Notes: generated by a model not told the origin, from the sequence alone. A stretch of 64,000 nucleotides of DNA from MPNP01 sp963668325 (GCA_963668325.1 OY764222.1:1054001-1118000); one strand, 5' to 3'; shown: positions 31,324 through 41,218, numbered from the stretch's first letter. Program-made: numbers and translations.

Positions 31324-32544
31324 ATGTTTTTCCATCGAAATCAGGAGGAATCCTTGCAGATTAATCGAAATATCAGTGAAGTAAGGGTATCAGGAACCAT
31401 TAAACTTGCACAACGGGCAAAAGACATGGCATCCGAAGGTAAAAAGGTCATTGATCTTACCGAGGGACAGCCTCATTATAATACTCCAAGACATATAATA
31501 GAAGCTTCCTATGCTGGAGCACTTGCGGGACAAACAAGATATACCGCAGTTGCCGGAACGCCTCAATTACGCAAATTAATTGCAGAACACATCAACAATC
31601 AGAATGGTACCAACTACCGAACTGAAAATATAGTGGTAGGGTGTGGGGGGAAGCAACTGATATTCAATGCCCTTATGGTTTCACTGGAAAGAAATGATGA
31701 AGTCATAATTCCGGCACCTTATTGGGTCAGTTATCCCGAAATTGTCAAAATAGCCCACGGCGTACCGGTTGTGATACCTTGCCCAGCGACAACTGATTTC
31801 AAAATAACCGCCGAGCAACTTAACGCGGCCATTACAGATAAAACCAGATGGTTGATATTAAACTCACCGGGTAATCCCACGGGAGCAGTGTATTCCAAAT
31901 TCGAGCTGGAAGAAATTGCCGCGGTTTTAAGGCTCCACCCACAAGTGGCAGTTTTAAGCGATGATATTTATGAAGCCATCGTTTACAAGGAGGCTGAATT
32001 TACAAGCCTGACCACGATTGCCCTGGATTTAATCCCAAGAATTCTAACCGTAAGTGGTCTATCAAAATCCTATGCCATGACCGGTTGGCGGATAGGTTAT
32101 TGTGCTGGTGAAACGAATTTTATCAGTCAGATGATTAAACTTCAGGGACAGTCCACAACCAATGCTTCCTCATTAAGCCAGGTTGCTGCTGCTGCTGCCC
32201 TGGAAGGTTCCCAGAAGTTTCTGAAGGATTGGTTGTATGATTATTCCAAGGCAAGAGATCTTGTTTGTGGGAAGTTATCTCAAAATCCTTACCTTGATGT
32301 TTACAAGCCTGATGGTGCTTTTTATCTTTTTGTGGGTTGTAAGAAACTATTTGGAATTGGTGATAATTCAAATGATCATGATGTATGTAATTTCTTATTG
32401 GAAAAGGCTCATGTTGCCGTGATACCAGGAAGTGAATTCGGAACTCAGGGCTATTTTCGGCTGTGTTTTGCCAAACCTACCGAATTATTGGAGGAAGCAG
32501 TAGACAACATTCAAAAAGCGATTTTCATCCTGACCGAAAGCTAG
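31324..32544 (+). CDS. Class I/II aminotransferase (aspartate aminotransferase-like)
   Basis: 406 residues of fold-type I PLP enzyme. Landmarks are DLTEGQPHYNTP (about 43-54), TRYTAVAGTPQLRKLIAEH, NSPGNPTGAVYS, LSDDIYEAIVY, and the Schiff-base lysine in SGLSKSYAMTGWRIGY (about residue 248). The C-terminus FRLCFAKP binds the carboxylate. Members use aspartate, glutamate or arogenate; specificity cannot be read. Distinct from the group I enzyme at 42662. Starts 27 nt after the methyltransferase gene, so the two may share a transcript. Confidence 0.85.
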   Translation: MFFHRNQEESLQINRNISEVRVSGTIKLAQRAKDMASEGKKVIDLTEGQPHYNTPRHIIEASYAGALAGQTRYTAVAGTPQLRKLIAEHINNQNGTNYRTENIVVGCGGKQLIFNALMVSLERNDEVIIPAPYWVSYPEIVKIAHGVPVVIPCPATTDFKITAEQLNAAITDKTRWLILNSPGNPTGAVYSKFELEEIAAVLRLHPQVAVLSDDIYEAIVYKEAEFTSLTTIALDLIPRILTVSGLSKSYAMTGWRIGYCAGETNFISQMIKLQGQSTTNASSLSQVAAAAALEGSQKFLKDWLYDYSKARDLVCGKLSQNPYLDVYKPDGAFYLFVGCKKLFGIGDNSNDHDVCNFLLEKAHVAVIPGSEFGTQGYFRLCFAKPTELLEEAVDNIQKAIFILTES

Positions 32545-32610
32545 ATCTTTGTAACCAACTTTTACGATGACCATTTTATTCAATCTACCCAGTGTACCAT
32601 TCAATCCTTC

Positions 32611-33660
32611 ATGAATAATATCCTTCCGAATGTGATCATTGCCAATTTACACAGGAGGCATACAGGAGTTTCTTCCACCATCAAGGCTCTGATTCCCTAC
32701 CAAAAGAAAGGAATGGATGTTGGTATTGCAGATTTGGGGGATTTAAAAACAGAGCATAACAAATTTTCCATAATGTCCCTGATTATCAAGGGGTTTTCCA
32801 GACCCAATGGAATAGCCAGGTATCGTGTTCTGCATACCCGACGTGCCACCGACATGATTTTGGGGATATTTCTAAGGGATGTATTGAGGCAAAAATGGAA
32901 GCTGGTATTTACCTCGGCAGCGAATCATCACCATAGTGGTATGTTCCTCAGGTTTCTTGCAAAAATGGATGTGATTATTGCTACTTCCAGCTTTACTTAC
33001 AATTTTTTGGAAAAAGAAAAATGTTCTGTCGAAATCCATCATGGAATTGATACCACAAAGTATTATCCAGATCCTAACCGTTCAGAAGACAAGCACCTCA
33101 AGGAAGGAAACAAGATAGGTTGTATTGGAAGGGTACGCTACGCCAAGGGTGTTGACCTGTTTGTTGAGGCGATGCTGAAAGTCCTACCAGAACATTTGAA
33201 TTTCCAGGCAATAATTGTCGGGTTATGTAAACCCAAGGATGAGCAATACAAAAAGCAACTACTTGGAAAGATTGAAGTAGCGGATCTGAAGCAAAGGATT
33301 GTTTTTTCAGGGGAAGTAGGTGCCGATCACATGGATGAATTGTATCGCTCCATGGTGCTTTGTATTGCCTGCTCTCGATCAGAAGGTTTTGGTTTGACAC
33401 CTTTTGAGGCTCTAGCCAGTGGAATTCCAGTAGTTGCATCAAATACGGGGGCATGGCCAATTTTAATTAGTGAGGACATTGGGCGAGTTGTTGAGATCAA
33501 TAGCTCCGAAGAATTGATTGAAGCTTCAAATGAGATATTATCCAATGATTCCCTACGAGAAAACATGCGAAGAAAAGCTCGGGAACAGGCAGTAAAATGT
33601 TTTCCAATCAGCAAGGAAGCGTTGGGAATTAACAAGGTGTATGCATCTCTTTTGTATTAG
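32611..33660 (+). CDS. Glycosyltransferase family 4 (GT-B)
   Basis: 349 residues. Rossmann-type donor domain begins IGCIGRVRYAKGVDLFVEAM (about 168-187); the donor-binding EX7E motif is in RSEGFGLTPFEALASGIPVV (about 258-277), followed by SNTGAWPILI. Retaining sugar transferase, cytosolic face of the membrane, probably for LPS core, capsule or another surface glycan. No other glycan genes are adjacent. Convergent with the YdeI-like gene, whose stop lies 9 nt away. Confidence 0.83.
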   Translation: MNNILPNVIIANLHRRHTGVSSTIKALIPYQKKGMDVGIADLGDLKTEHNKFSIMSLIIKGFSRPNGIARYRVLHTRRATDMILGIFLRDVLRQKWKLVFTSAANHHHSGMFLRFLAKMDVIIATSSFTYNFLEKEKCSVEIHHGIDTTKYYPDPNRSEDKHLKEGNKIGCIGRVRYAKGVDLFVEAMLKVLPEHLNFQAIIVGLCKPKDEQYKKQLLGKIEVADLKQRIVFSGEVGADHMDELYRSMVLCIACSRSEGFGLTPFEALASGIPVVASNTGAWPILISEDIGRVVEINSSEELIEASNEILSNDSLRENMRRKAREQAVKCFPISKEALGINKVYASLLY

Positions 33661-33669
33661 AACTGTGAC

Positions 33670-34227
33670 CTAACGGTCCAGCATTCCCTTTCCCGCAAGG
33701 ATTTTGGATCTGTATTTCTCAATTCTCCTGGTTCTGGTTGCTGATTGTTTTGCATTGGAAAAATATAAAATGTAGCCACGTTGGCGACCTGGGGTTAATC
33801 CACCAAAAGCCATCTTAAATTCAGGATCAATAGAAAACCCATCAACCAATTCCTGGGGGTAATCAACACGGGTTGATATTTCCACCTTGCGGCCAGATTT
33901 CTCATTTTCTATTGCTTGTTCAACAAAACCTTTAATCCAATGTGTCATGTCAAGCACTTCCTGAGTGCTTGTAAACCTCATCCGATAATCTGACCGTGAA
34001 TTGGGCCCTTGAACTTCAAGAACCCCTTCGGGATCATTCAACAAAGCACCCTTAAAAAACAATAGAGCAAGGAAGTCCTTCATATTCTGGATTATACAAA
34101 TGTTCTTTCCCTGGTGGGTGAAGCAGGGCTTTTTCCACTTGATTGTCTCATTGACATCACATTCCAGCAGGATTTCCCTTAGTAAGGTTGTTTCCTTATG
34201 CCAACGCTTGTTTTTATCTTGATGCAT
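33670..34227 (-). CDS. YdeI/OmdA-like protein with DUF1801 domain
   Basis: 185 residues. First part (about 15-115) is DUF1801-like (LLREILLECDVNETIKWKKPCFT), the C-terminal block PQELVDGFSIDPEFKMAFGG with LTPGRQRGYILYFSNAKQ and TRRIEKYRSKILAGKGMLDR is the YdeI/OmpD-associated motif. Biochemical role not known; homologues have been linked to envelope stress and peptide resistance in enterobacteria. Located 19 nt after an AHSA1-type gene in the same direction; such pairs recur in bacteria. Confidence 0.78.
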   Translation of the reverse strand: MHQDKNKRWHKETTLLREILLECDVNETIKWKKPCFTHQGKNICIIQNMKDFLALLFFKGALLNDPEGVLEVQGPNSRSDYRMRFTSTQEVLDMTHWIKGFVEQAIENEKSGRKVEISTRVDYPQELVDGFSIDPEFKMAFGGLTPGRQRGYILYFSNAKQSATRTRRIEKYRSKILAGKGMLDR

Positions 34228-34246
34228 TGAAAATTAAGGTTCTTGT

Positions 34247-34726
34247 TTACTTGGCGAGTAATTCCTCCATCAACTTCATACCAGCACCCCAACCTTTACC
34301 CATGTCATCCTTGGCGTTCTCGAAACAAGTTAGCTCAGCGTCAGTTGCGTTGTGCGGTACCCAGGTAAGAGTTTGAATCGTCGCGCCCTCATTATCTTCC
34401 AAAGTTATTGTTGAATGAAGGGTTCGCGGCCAATTGTTGGGCATGGCAAAGACATTCCATTTTTCATCAGTGGTGGAATGAAGCCAGACAAGTTTTTCCG
34501 GTGGAACAATTTCCAGATATTCCCCACTTTGGTACATGGAGTTTTCGCCCCATTTCATTTCGCAAAGCCAAAATCCATTCACTTTGAGATCAAGTTTGTG
34601 AATGATTGTTTCGATGTTCGGCCCATACCAGTGGGAAAGTAAATCCGGATCAGTCCAGGCCCTCCAAACCTGTTCACGTGATGCGTTGAACTTATGCTCT
34701 AAAATATAGGTTGGTAATTTGTTCAT
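34247..34726 (-). CDS. SRPBCC/AHSA1 domain protein
   Basis: 159 residues of helix-grip fold: FNASREQVWRAWTDPDLLSHWYGP (first strand and helix), NGFWLCEMKW, LVWLHSTTDE, and a final amphipathic helix GWGAGMKLMEELLAK. AHSA1-like proteins bind hydrophobic ligands or partners, some act with ArsR regulators; no such regulator is here. Leads a two-gene minus-strand set with the YdeI-like gene. The ATG at 34726 has a weak AGGAATTAGA site. Confidence 0.82.
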   Translation of the reverse strand: MNKLPTYILEHKFNASREQVWRAWTDPDLLSHWYGPNIETIIHKLDLKVNGFWLCEMKWGENSMYQSGEYLEIVPPEKLVWLHSTTDEKWNVFAMPNNWPRTLHSTITLEDNEGATIQTLTWVPHNATDAELTCFENAKDDMGKGWGAGMKLMEELLAK

Positions 34727-34875
34727 AGGTCTAATTCCTTATTTGATGAGAAGTGGATTATTTATGATTTCGAATAATCGGCATCCATGATTTGAATAGC
34801 TGCAAAACTATCAATAAGTTTGCGATTGTATACCATCCAGCAGACAAACAAAAATATTTTAGTGAGGTGCCGGAT

Positions 34876-35970
34876 TTAGTATTGTGCTTTCCCTTTTTGT
34901 TTTTTTGCCTCAGAGACAACATTTTCAAGGGAGAATTTATAGGGAATTCTGTTTTTCCCATCTAAGATTAAATCCGCCATTACCTTCGCTATTTTAGGTG
35001 CCATACCAAGCCCTATCTTGAACCCTCCATTGGCAATAAATGTATCTTTTTGGATTGGATGTGCTCCAAGTACTGGAGCTCTGGTTACAGATCTGGGACG
35101 ATCATGGGCCCATTTTTCAATAACTCTTGCATTTTTTATTGGGGGTAGCAACTCCAACGCCCTATCATAAAGGTCATTTAGTCTGTAGTCGGTTTTGTAG
35201 GGGTTCTCGAAATACCTCTCGGAAGTAGAACCTATAGCTGTTACACCATTGGGTTGGGGAACAATATTAATACCTCCACCAGATATAATGGGTTGATCTG
35301 AGGCATTGAAATCAATCAACATGGCCTGGCCCTTTTCATGAGCTACTATTGGGAGATTGAGTTCCCTACTCAATGAATTTAGTCCAGCTGTCCCCGTAGC
35401 CAACACTCGAAATTTATATTTGGATTTTTTTCGCTCAGTTAAGTCAAATACCGGTACACCTTTGTTGATCAAAGCTTTTCGAAGAGATTTGATAGCCAGT
35501 CTGGGATTGATCCGTGCAGATAAATTATCGGTTATCAACCAACCGGTAGGGCTTTCAGGTTTCCAAAATGGGTAATCAGTTGTTTTTTGAATTTTCCATT
35601 CAGCCTGGTTATGCCAGTTTTTATTGGCCTCTACAGTTCGCTTTTGAGCAAGTTCAAGCCCTTGCTCATTCATAATTGGCTGTAGACGCCCACATCGGTT
35701 ATAGTGGGAAATAATTCCGCTCGCTGATTTTACTTCGTCCCACCAGGTCTCAGCCATTAGCAAACTTTCAAATTGAAACTGTTTTTTTGCCTCCCAAGGC
35801 TCAGGCACATGAGGTGTCAATGCTCCAACAAGTCCAAAACTGGATGATCTCTGATAAGGTTGATGATCTAGGACCCGTACCCGAGCACCCCTACTCGAAC
35901 ACTCCCAGGCAATTGAGAGTCCCAAAACTCCCATCCCCACAACCTCTATATCGAAAACGCCGTTTCTCAC
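34876..35970 (-). CDS. FAD-dependent oxidoreductase (DAO family), MnmC2-like candidate
   Basis: 364 residues from GTG 35970. The N-terminal dinucleotide fold VVGMGVLGLSIAWECSSRG (about 10-28) with RVLDHQP binds FAD; LVGALTPHVPEPW and CGRLQP follow; a glycine-rich RAPVLGAHPIQ and FIANGGFKIGLGMAPKIA close the FAD site. The family oxidises amines such as glycine or D-amino acids. It stands head to head with an MnmD gene, and the C-terminal domain of bifunctional MnmC is a related FAD oxidase, so it may be the detached MnmC2 partner in tRNA wobble-uridine modification. An ordinary amino-acid oxidase is the alternative. Nothing follows downstream to 34727. Confidence 0.72.
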   Translation of the reverse strand: MRNGVFDIEVVGMGVLGLSIAWECSSRGARVRVLDHQPYQRSSSFGLVGALTPHVPEPWEAKKQFQFESLLMAETWWDEVKSASGIISHYNRCGRLQPIMNEQGLELAQKRTVEANKNWHNQAEWKIQKTTDYPFWKPESPTGWLITDNLSARINPRLAIKSLRKALINKGVPVFDLTERKKSKYKFRVLATGTAGLNSLSRELNLPIVAHEKGQAMLIDFNASDQPIISGGGINIVPQPNGVTAIGSTSERYFENPYKTDYRLNDLYDRALELLPPIKNARVIEKWAHDRPRSVTRAPVLGAHPIQKDTFIANGGFKIGLGMAPKIAKVMADLILDGKNRIPYKFSLENVVSEAKKQKGKAQY

Positions 35971-36223
35971 TTTAACTATACAACTCTAGCCAGAAGGAGT
36001 GTGGATGGGTGATTCATACAGGCATTTCTAATTGATAACGTCAACCCTGTAAAATCAGGTTGAAGTATTTTGGGAAGAAATTACTCCTGATTTATGAACC
36101 TTTCCACCAAAAAATATATATTTATGGATTTGTAACCACCTTGGTACAGCGTTCATAATAATTGAGTTTGATATTAACAATCAATGCAGGTTTTACCTGC
36201 CGAGAGATATCACCCCGTGGAGC

Positions 36224-36928
36224 ATGATGGATACTAGACCTGTCAAAAAGCTAATTCCCAATTCCTCTGATTATCTTGAGATATATTGGGATGATACCGG
36301 GCAGTTGAAAACTGCAAAATTTCAGGATATTTTCTTCAGTCGCAATGGTATTGAAGAAGCCAGACATGTTTTCATGGCGGGTAACCATTTGCCCGAGAAT
36401 TACAAAAAAGGATTTCACATTGGTGAACTGGGTTTTGGTACTGGGTTAAATTTATTTGTCGCTCTTAAACTTTGGCGAGAATGGAACTCCAATGAGGTGC
36501 TGAGATTTACCTCCTTTGAAATTGACCCCCTGCCAGGTAGGGTGATGGCCAAAGCACTAGATGAGTTTAATTCCATCCGAGGCATCTTGAGGGAATTTCT
36601 CCCCCAATGGGAAAAACGTGAAACCAATATCAAAATCCCAAATCTAGCTTTTGAACTCATTGTGGGTGATGTCAGGGAAACGATTCTGACCTTTAATCAA
36701 AAGGTGGATTGCTGGTTTTTAGATGGGTTTTCGCCTAAAACCAACCCAGAAATGTGGGAAAGGAACTTATTTAATCACCTTGCTGCCAGAACCAAGCCCG
36801 GGGGAACGCTTTCTTCCTTCTCTTCAGCGGCAATGGTACGAGAAAACCTTAGGGAAGCAGGATTTGAAATAACAAGGACCCCTGGTTTTGGCAACAAGAA
36901 GCATATGATTACAGGGAAATTGATTTAG
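36224..36928 (+). CDS. mnmD: tRNA (5-methylaminomethyl-2-thiouridine) methyltransferase MnmD
   Basis: 234 residues equal to the methyltransferase half of MnmC (DUF752). LGFGTGLNLFVAL (about 68-80) is the SAM site, FTSFEIDPL the acidic strand end, VDCWFLDGFSPKTNPEMW (about 160-177) the catalytic block, and GGTLSSFSSAAMVRENLREAGF the substrate side. No oxidase domain is fused. Followed 11 nt later by an ornithine cyclodeaminase-like gene. The 253-bp gap upstream (35971-36223) contains only a 6-bp GCAGGT/ACCTGC hairpin just before the start. Confidence 0.88.
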   Translation: MMDTRPVKKLIPNSSDYLEIYWDDTGQLKTAKFQDIFFSRNGIEEARHVFMAGNHLPENYKKGFHIGELGFGTGLNLFVALKLWREWNSNEVLRFTSFEIDPLPGRVMAKALDEFNSIRGILREFLPQWEKRETNIKIPNLAFELIVGDVRETILTFNQKVDCWFLDGFSPKTNPEMWERNLFNHLAARTKPGGTLSSFSSAAMVRENLREAGFEITRTPGFGNKKHMITGKLI

Positions 36929-36939
36929 GAGGACATTTT

Positions 36940-37878
36940 TTGGTTGTACAACTCGAAAGAAAATCATTGGAACCCATTCTCGACTGGTTGGAATTGATCG
37001 ACTGCTTGAAAGAGGGGCACCAACATCCCATTCCCCAAATAAAGGATCACATACTAACCCAGGAACCCAACCGATTACTGAACAGGTTGGCTTGGGTTGA
37101 AGGATTGGGAAGTGCCGTCAAGACATGTACGGTTTATCCAGAAAATGCAAATCAAAATATTGCCACAATAAATGGTATGATGACCCTGTTTGCCGATGAA
37201 ACCGGCGAACCAGAAGCCATAATAGACTTTCACCTGGTTACCAAGTGGAAGACAGCGGCAGATTCCTTGTTGGCAACCTCCTTGCTGGCTCCCAGCCATC
37301 CCAAGAAATACCTGATAATTGGGGCAGGAACTGTTGCCCGGTCCTTGGTTGAGGCTTACAAAAGACTATATCCAGACCTGGAAATTACTGTATGGAACAG
37401 AACCAGGTCCCGAGCATTGGACCTAATTCGAGAATACCATGATCATTGTGACATAACCTATGCTGTCGATTTGCCTAAAGCTGCCGAAAAGGCCGATATT
37501 ATCAGTTGTGCTACAATGTCACACGAGCCAGTTATAAGAGGGGATTGGATTTCTCCAAATACCCATATTGATCTTATTGGAGCCTTTACTCCTGAGATGC
37601 GAGAGGCTGACGACAAAATACTCCAAATTGGCGAAATATTTGTGGATTATCGTAAAACAACGATTGGTCATATTGGTGAGTTCACAATTCCCATGTCCAA
37701 AGGTATTATTGACGAAGAGGATATTTTCGCAGACTTTTATGATATAAAATCTGGTCGGTTTGCAAGGCCGACAGAAGCCAGTGTGACAGTTTTCAAGAAT
37801 GGTGGAGGAGCACATTTGGATTTAATGACCGGTAGATACATATACCGGAGATGGCAACAATACCAAACTCAGCTTTAA
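36940..37878 (+). CDS. Ornithine cyclodeaminase / mu-crystallin family
   Basis: 312 residues, NAD(P)-binding. GAGTVARSLVEAY (about 128-140) is the dinucleotide loop, then VWNRTRSRALDL; NTHIDLIGAFTPEMREAD (about 205-222) is the family signature. KTCTVYPEN near 62-70 holds the conserved substrate lysine. Members form proline from ornithine or reduce cyclic imines. The start is TTG 36940, 7 nt after AGGAGG; the codon follows the mnmD stop by 11 nt, so the two are cotranscribed. Exact substrate uncertain. Confidence 0.82.
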   Translation: MVVQLERKSLEPILDWLELIDCLKEGHQHPIPQIKDHILTQEPNRLLNRLAWVEGLGSAVKTCTVYPENANQNIATINGMMTLFADETGEPEAIIDFHLVTKWKTAADSLLATSLLAPSHPKKYLIIGAGTVARSLVEAYKRLYPDLEITVWNRTRSRALDLIREYHDHCDITYAVDLPKAAEKADIISCATMSHEPVIRGDWISPNTHIDLIGAFTPEMREADDKILQIGEIFVDYRKTTIGHIGEFTIPMSKGIIDEEDIFADFYDIKSGRFARPTEASVTVFKNGGGAHLDLMTGRYIYRRWQQYQTQL

Positions 37879-37937
37879 ATGATTTAAATCGTCTAAAAGT
37901 TCTTCGACCTAATTAGTCATCATCAGCAGTGTATACC

Positions 37938-39986
37938 CTAAAACAGGGAACTTGTTCGAATTGGAGAGACGTTGCTGCTAAATCGGTGCTGGTATACCGT
38001 AAGTGATTCAAGCACTCTCATGACGTAATTTCTTGTTTCCGAATAAGGGATGTGTTCTATCCAATCAATTACGCTTTGAGAATTATTCTCAGGTTTTCCA
38101 AGAGTTTCCAACCAGGCGTTTAGCCTGCCAGGTCCGGCATTATAGGCTGCAAAAGCAAGTACATTTGTTCCATTGTGCTCTTCAAGCAATTCTTGTAGAT
38201 AGGCTGTACCAATTTTCACGTTGGACTGTTCGTTGAGTAGTAGGTCCCTGATTGGGCCTTTGATACCCAGATCCGCAGCGATTTCCTTACCGGTGTTGGG
38301 TAAGACTTGCATTAATCCCAAAGCGCCTTTGTGGCTGACCGCCTGAGGTCGAAATTCAGTTTCCTGACGGATAATTGAAAGGGTAACTTCCGGTTTGGTT
38401 GGCAAATCATGTATAACCAGGTTGGGTATTGGATACAGGTAATCCAAAATGACATTCCCTTGTCTGCTTGCTTGTTTGGCAATTTTGACGATGGAAAAAT
38501 CAGCTCCATTATTTTCAGCAATTTTAGCAAGGGCTGATAATTCTTCTCGATCAAGCATTTCGGCTTGGTGAGCAAGAAACCAGCCCGCATAGGGTTCAAT
38601 TCCTACAGAGTGAAATAGTAAAGCTGCCCGTACCACTTTTTCCTTTTGAAGTTCGACAACCAGTTGATTGTTGACAGGCTCGCTCGAAACCAAAGTTTTA
38701 CTTGTAGGATAGTTAATTCTTTCTGCTGCCAACTGGCCATAAAATGAGGTTTGGAACCTTGCACCAAATTGGTAGGCTGTTAGGGCATCCTCCTTGTTTC
38801 CAGCAGTTTCATGTGCAGCCCCTAACCAGAAGCCAGCCCTTCCTAACCGTACGGGTGAATAAGAAGGATAGGAATAGGAAGGTCGGAGAACTTCCTGGTA
38901 ATAATTGTAAAAGTGTCCCAAGGCCCTTTGTGGGTCATCAAGCTTTCTGAGGGAGATAAATCCAGCCAGCCACTCAAGATCAAGATAACGGTTCCTCTGG
39001 TTTTTCTCCCAAGTGGCGATATCTGCCTTTGAAAGCCAATCCAACGAGTGAAACCGGTCATTTCTTGTAAGGAAATGTTTCGAAGCAATATCGTAGGCAA
39101 GCTGGTTTTTTTCTTCTCGCATTAAAGCATGAGCAAGCCTGTACCTTTTGCTTGCCCAAAAAACAGGCTTCCCGAGCTCATTTGCAGATTCACTCTGCTC
39201 AAGAAGCAATTCCAGGGCTGATAAATCATGCCCATGATGATCTCGCCACAATATGCGGTCATAGGCAAGCCCGGGGTCAGTAATATATTCCAAGGGAATT
39301 CTGCTAATTAATGCATTGACACCTTTATGCATCCCATCCAGGGAAACTCTGGCTTTGTAGAGAGGTTGCTGTACCTTCTTGAGATAGGGCAACAATTGTT
39401 TGGCCTCCTCAATACGGTCTAGCCAAAGAAGATTGTCCACTCTTGTTTCCAACAAGGGCTTTGTTTCGGAAGGGTATTTGTTGATCACAAATTTGAGATC
39501 ATCATCCGAAAAGGGCAACGAAAGGATCGCATTGCTGATGACCCGGTTTGCTTCTCTTGGTCTTTCGAGTCGTACTAGGGCCTCAGCATAGCGAATTGCT
39601 CCATAACCTTCCTGGGGATGATAATTGCTGAAGTATTCCACTACCTGGTTCGGGTTTTCTTCCCCTGTAAAGGATTGTTCTCCTGTTCTCCTGAGGATTT
39701 TTAACCCGGGCCAATCACTGTGTGATTGAAGAAATAATCGATATGATTGCCATTCATCAACTCCTGCACGGAGATGTAACCAACGAACGACATTCACAGC
39801 AACTGAATCTGAAACCATCCCGGCATAATCATAGGCATCCTCCCACTTCTCTTTCGAAGCACTGTTAAACGCGAGTTTAAAGTACTTGGAATCCTCAATG
39901 CTGGGACTGGATAATGCGGATGAATATACAAGGAGGGAAATTAACAACCCCCCAGTTGCTGTACGGCACAACCGAGTAAAAATCAT
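37938..39986 (-). CDS. slt: Soluble lytic murein transglycosylase (Slt70 type)
   Basis: Periplasmic enzyme cutting peptidoglycan glycan strands. From ATG 39986 it has 682 residues beginning with a signal peptide (TATGGLLISLLVYSSALSS). Most of the chain is a helical superhelix of TPR-like repeats (EDAYDYAGMVSD, RYAEALVRLERPREANRV). The catalytic domain near the C-terminus has IIRQETEFRPQAVSHKGALG (E about 540) with LMQVLPNTGKEIA and AAYNAGPGR. An upstream TTG at 40067 would give a longer, lysine-rich N-terminus without a better site. Divergent from dapA, as in many alphaproteobacteria. Confidence 0.9.
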   Translation of the reverse strand: MIFTRLCRTATGGLLISLLVYSSALSSPSIEDSKYFKLAFNSASKEKWEDAYDYAGMVSDSVAVNVVRWLHLRAGVDEWQSYRLFLQSHSDWPGLKILRRTGEQSFTGEENPNQVVEYFSNYHPQEGYGAIRYAEALVRLERPREANRVISNAILSLPFSDDDLKFVINKYPSETKPLLETRVDNLLWLDRIEEAKQLLPYLKKVQQPLYKARVSLDGMHKGVNALISRIPLEYITDPGLAYDRILWRDHHGHDLSALELLLEQSESANELGKPVFWASKRYRLAHALMREEKNQLAYDIASKHFLTRNDRFHSLDWLSKADIATWEKNQRNRYLDLEWLAGFISLRKLDDPQRALGHFYNYYQEVLRPSYSYPSYSPVRLGRAGFWLGAAHETAGNKEDALTAYQFGARFQTSFYGQLAAERINYPTSKTLVSSEPVNNQLVVELQKEKVVRAALLFHSVGIEPYAGWFLAHQAEMLDREELSALAKIAENNGADFSIVKIAKQASRQGNVILDYLYPIPNLVIHDLPTKPEVTLSIIRQETEFRPQAVSHKGALGLMQVLPNTGKEIAADLGIKGPIRDLLLNEQSNVKIGTAYLQELLEEHNGTNVLAFAAYNAGPGRLNAWLETLGKPENNSQSVIDWIEHIPYSETRNYVMRVLESLTVYQHRFSSNVSPIRTSSLF

Positions 39987-40104
39987 GGAAAATAAACCAA
40001 CTACACTGCTCTTTTTAATTTTTCTTTCTATATTATAAGACTGATGTTTTGCAATAATTTTTGCCAAGTCATTTCTGAAATATACTCAAATAACGGATAG
40101 AAAG

Positions 40105-40980
40105 ATGTTTTCTGGATCATTACCTGCACTGGTTACCCCTTTTAAAGCAAAATCAGTAGATTGGAGTACGCTTGATGCCCTGGTAAAATGGCATATCGCC
40201 GAAGGCTCTAATGGAATTGTTCCAGTGGGAACAACTGGGGAAAGCCCAACATTAAGTCACCAGGAGCACGAGGATGTTATCAAGGCCGTTGTCGAATACG
40301 CAAATGGTCAAGTCCCTGTTATCGCTGGTGCTGGATCCAATTCGACCGATGAAGCATTAGGATTTGTACAATCTGCCGAAGAGACAGGTGCAGATGCTGT
40401 GTTGGTCGTTACACCTTATTATAACAAACCAACTCAAACGGGCTTGTATGAACACTTTCAAGTGCTTCATGATAATAGTAACATCCCGATCATCATTTAT
40501 AACATCCCAGGTCGTTCGGTTATTGATATGACACCCACCACCATGGGGCGATTGGCAAAACTTCCAAGGATTATTGGAGTTAAGGATGCAACGGGAGATG
40601 TTGTAAGGGTATCTCAGCAAAGGGAGTCATGTGGTGAGGATTTCTTGCAACTTTCCGGTGAAGATGCATCAGCCTTGGGTTTCAACGCCCATGGCGGCAA
40701 AGGTTGTATTTCTGTTACAGCCAATGTTGCCCCTCGATTGTGCTCTGAATTCCAGCAAGCAACCCTGGAAGGCGATTATCCTAAGGCCCTCCAAATACAG
40801 GATATGTTGTTGCCACTTCATACGGCAATATTTACCGAGCCAGGCCTGGTAGGAGCAAAATTTGGTCTTTCAGTTTTGGGAAGATGCTCCGAGGAGGTTC
40901 GTTTGCCTTTAACACCGCTTACAGACACGACCAAGAAGAAAATTATTGAAGCAATGAGGATAGCTGGGATTATTGATTAG
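40105..40980 (+). CDS. dapA: 4-hydroxy-tetrahydrodipicolinate synthase
   Basis: Condenses pyruvate with aspartate semialdehyde, first committed step of lysine and diaminopimelate synthesis. TIM-barrel of 291 residues. FSGSLPALVTPF start, GTTGESPTLSHQEH (about 42-55), the catalytic tyrosine in IIYNIPGRS (about 132), the Schiff-base lysine in IIGVKDATGD (about 160), and the GGKGCISVTANVAP loop. Length as in E. coli. The ATG follows GATAGAAAG. Confidence 0.93.
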   Translation: MFSGSLPALVTPFKAKSVDWSTLDALVKWHIAEGSNGIVPVGTTGESPTLSHQEHEDVIKAVVEYANGQVPVIAGAGSNSTDEALGFVQSAEETGADAVLVVTPYYNKPTQTGLYEHFQVLHDNSNIPIIIYNIPGRSVIDMTPTTMGRLAKLPRIIGVKDATGDVVRVSQQRESCGEDFLQLSGEDASALGFNAHGGKGCISVTANVAPRLCSEFQQATLEGDYPKALQIQDMLLPLHTAIFTEPGLVGAKFGLSVLGRCSEEVRLPLTPLTDTTKKKIIEAMRIAGIID

Positions 40981-41107
40981 ATTGGCATTAGCAACAATAC
41001 ACCTAAAATTTGGACTTTGAGGGTCGGCAAGAAAAGTAAACGAAACCAAAGTATTACAGCTTGCAGACAGTTAAACCCAGTGCAGTAAAGGTGGTTGGGT
41101 TTGTGGT

Positions 41108-41139
41108 ATGAAGAGTTTCCTGACAAACCAACTCTTCAT
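41108..41139 (+). terminator. Hairpin between dapA and smpB
   Basis: ATGAAGAGTT (41108-41117) pairs perfectly with AACTCTTCAT (41130-41139), 12-nt loop, followed by GATATTTATTT. It may end the dapA transcript; the T-run is poor. No tmRNA gene is seen in this 238-bp gap. Confidence 0.4.
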
Positions 41140-41218
41140 GATATTTATTTACCAAATGTATCCGACAGAATTCTCTCACTAAATCATTATCACATGATCA
41201 AGAATCTATAGTTGAACA

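Noticed and set aside
40981..41218. Possible tmRNA or tRNA upstream of smpB
   Set aside because: No tRNA-like acceptor, T-loop or tag sequence is visible; only one hairpin.
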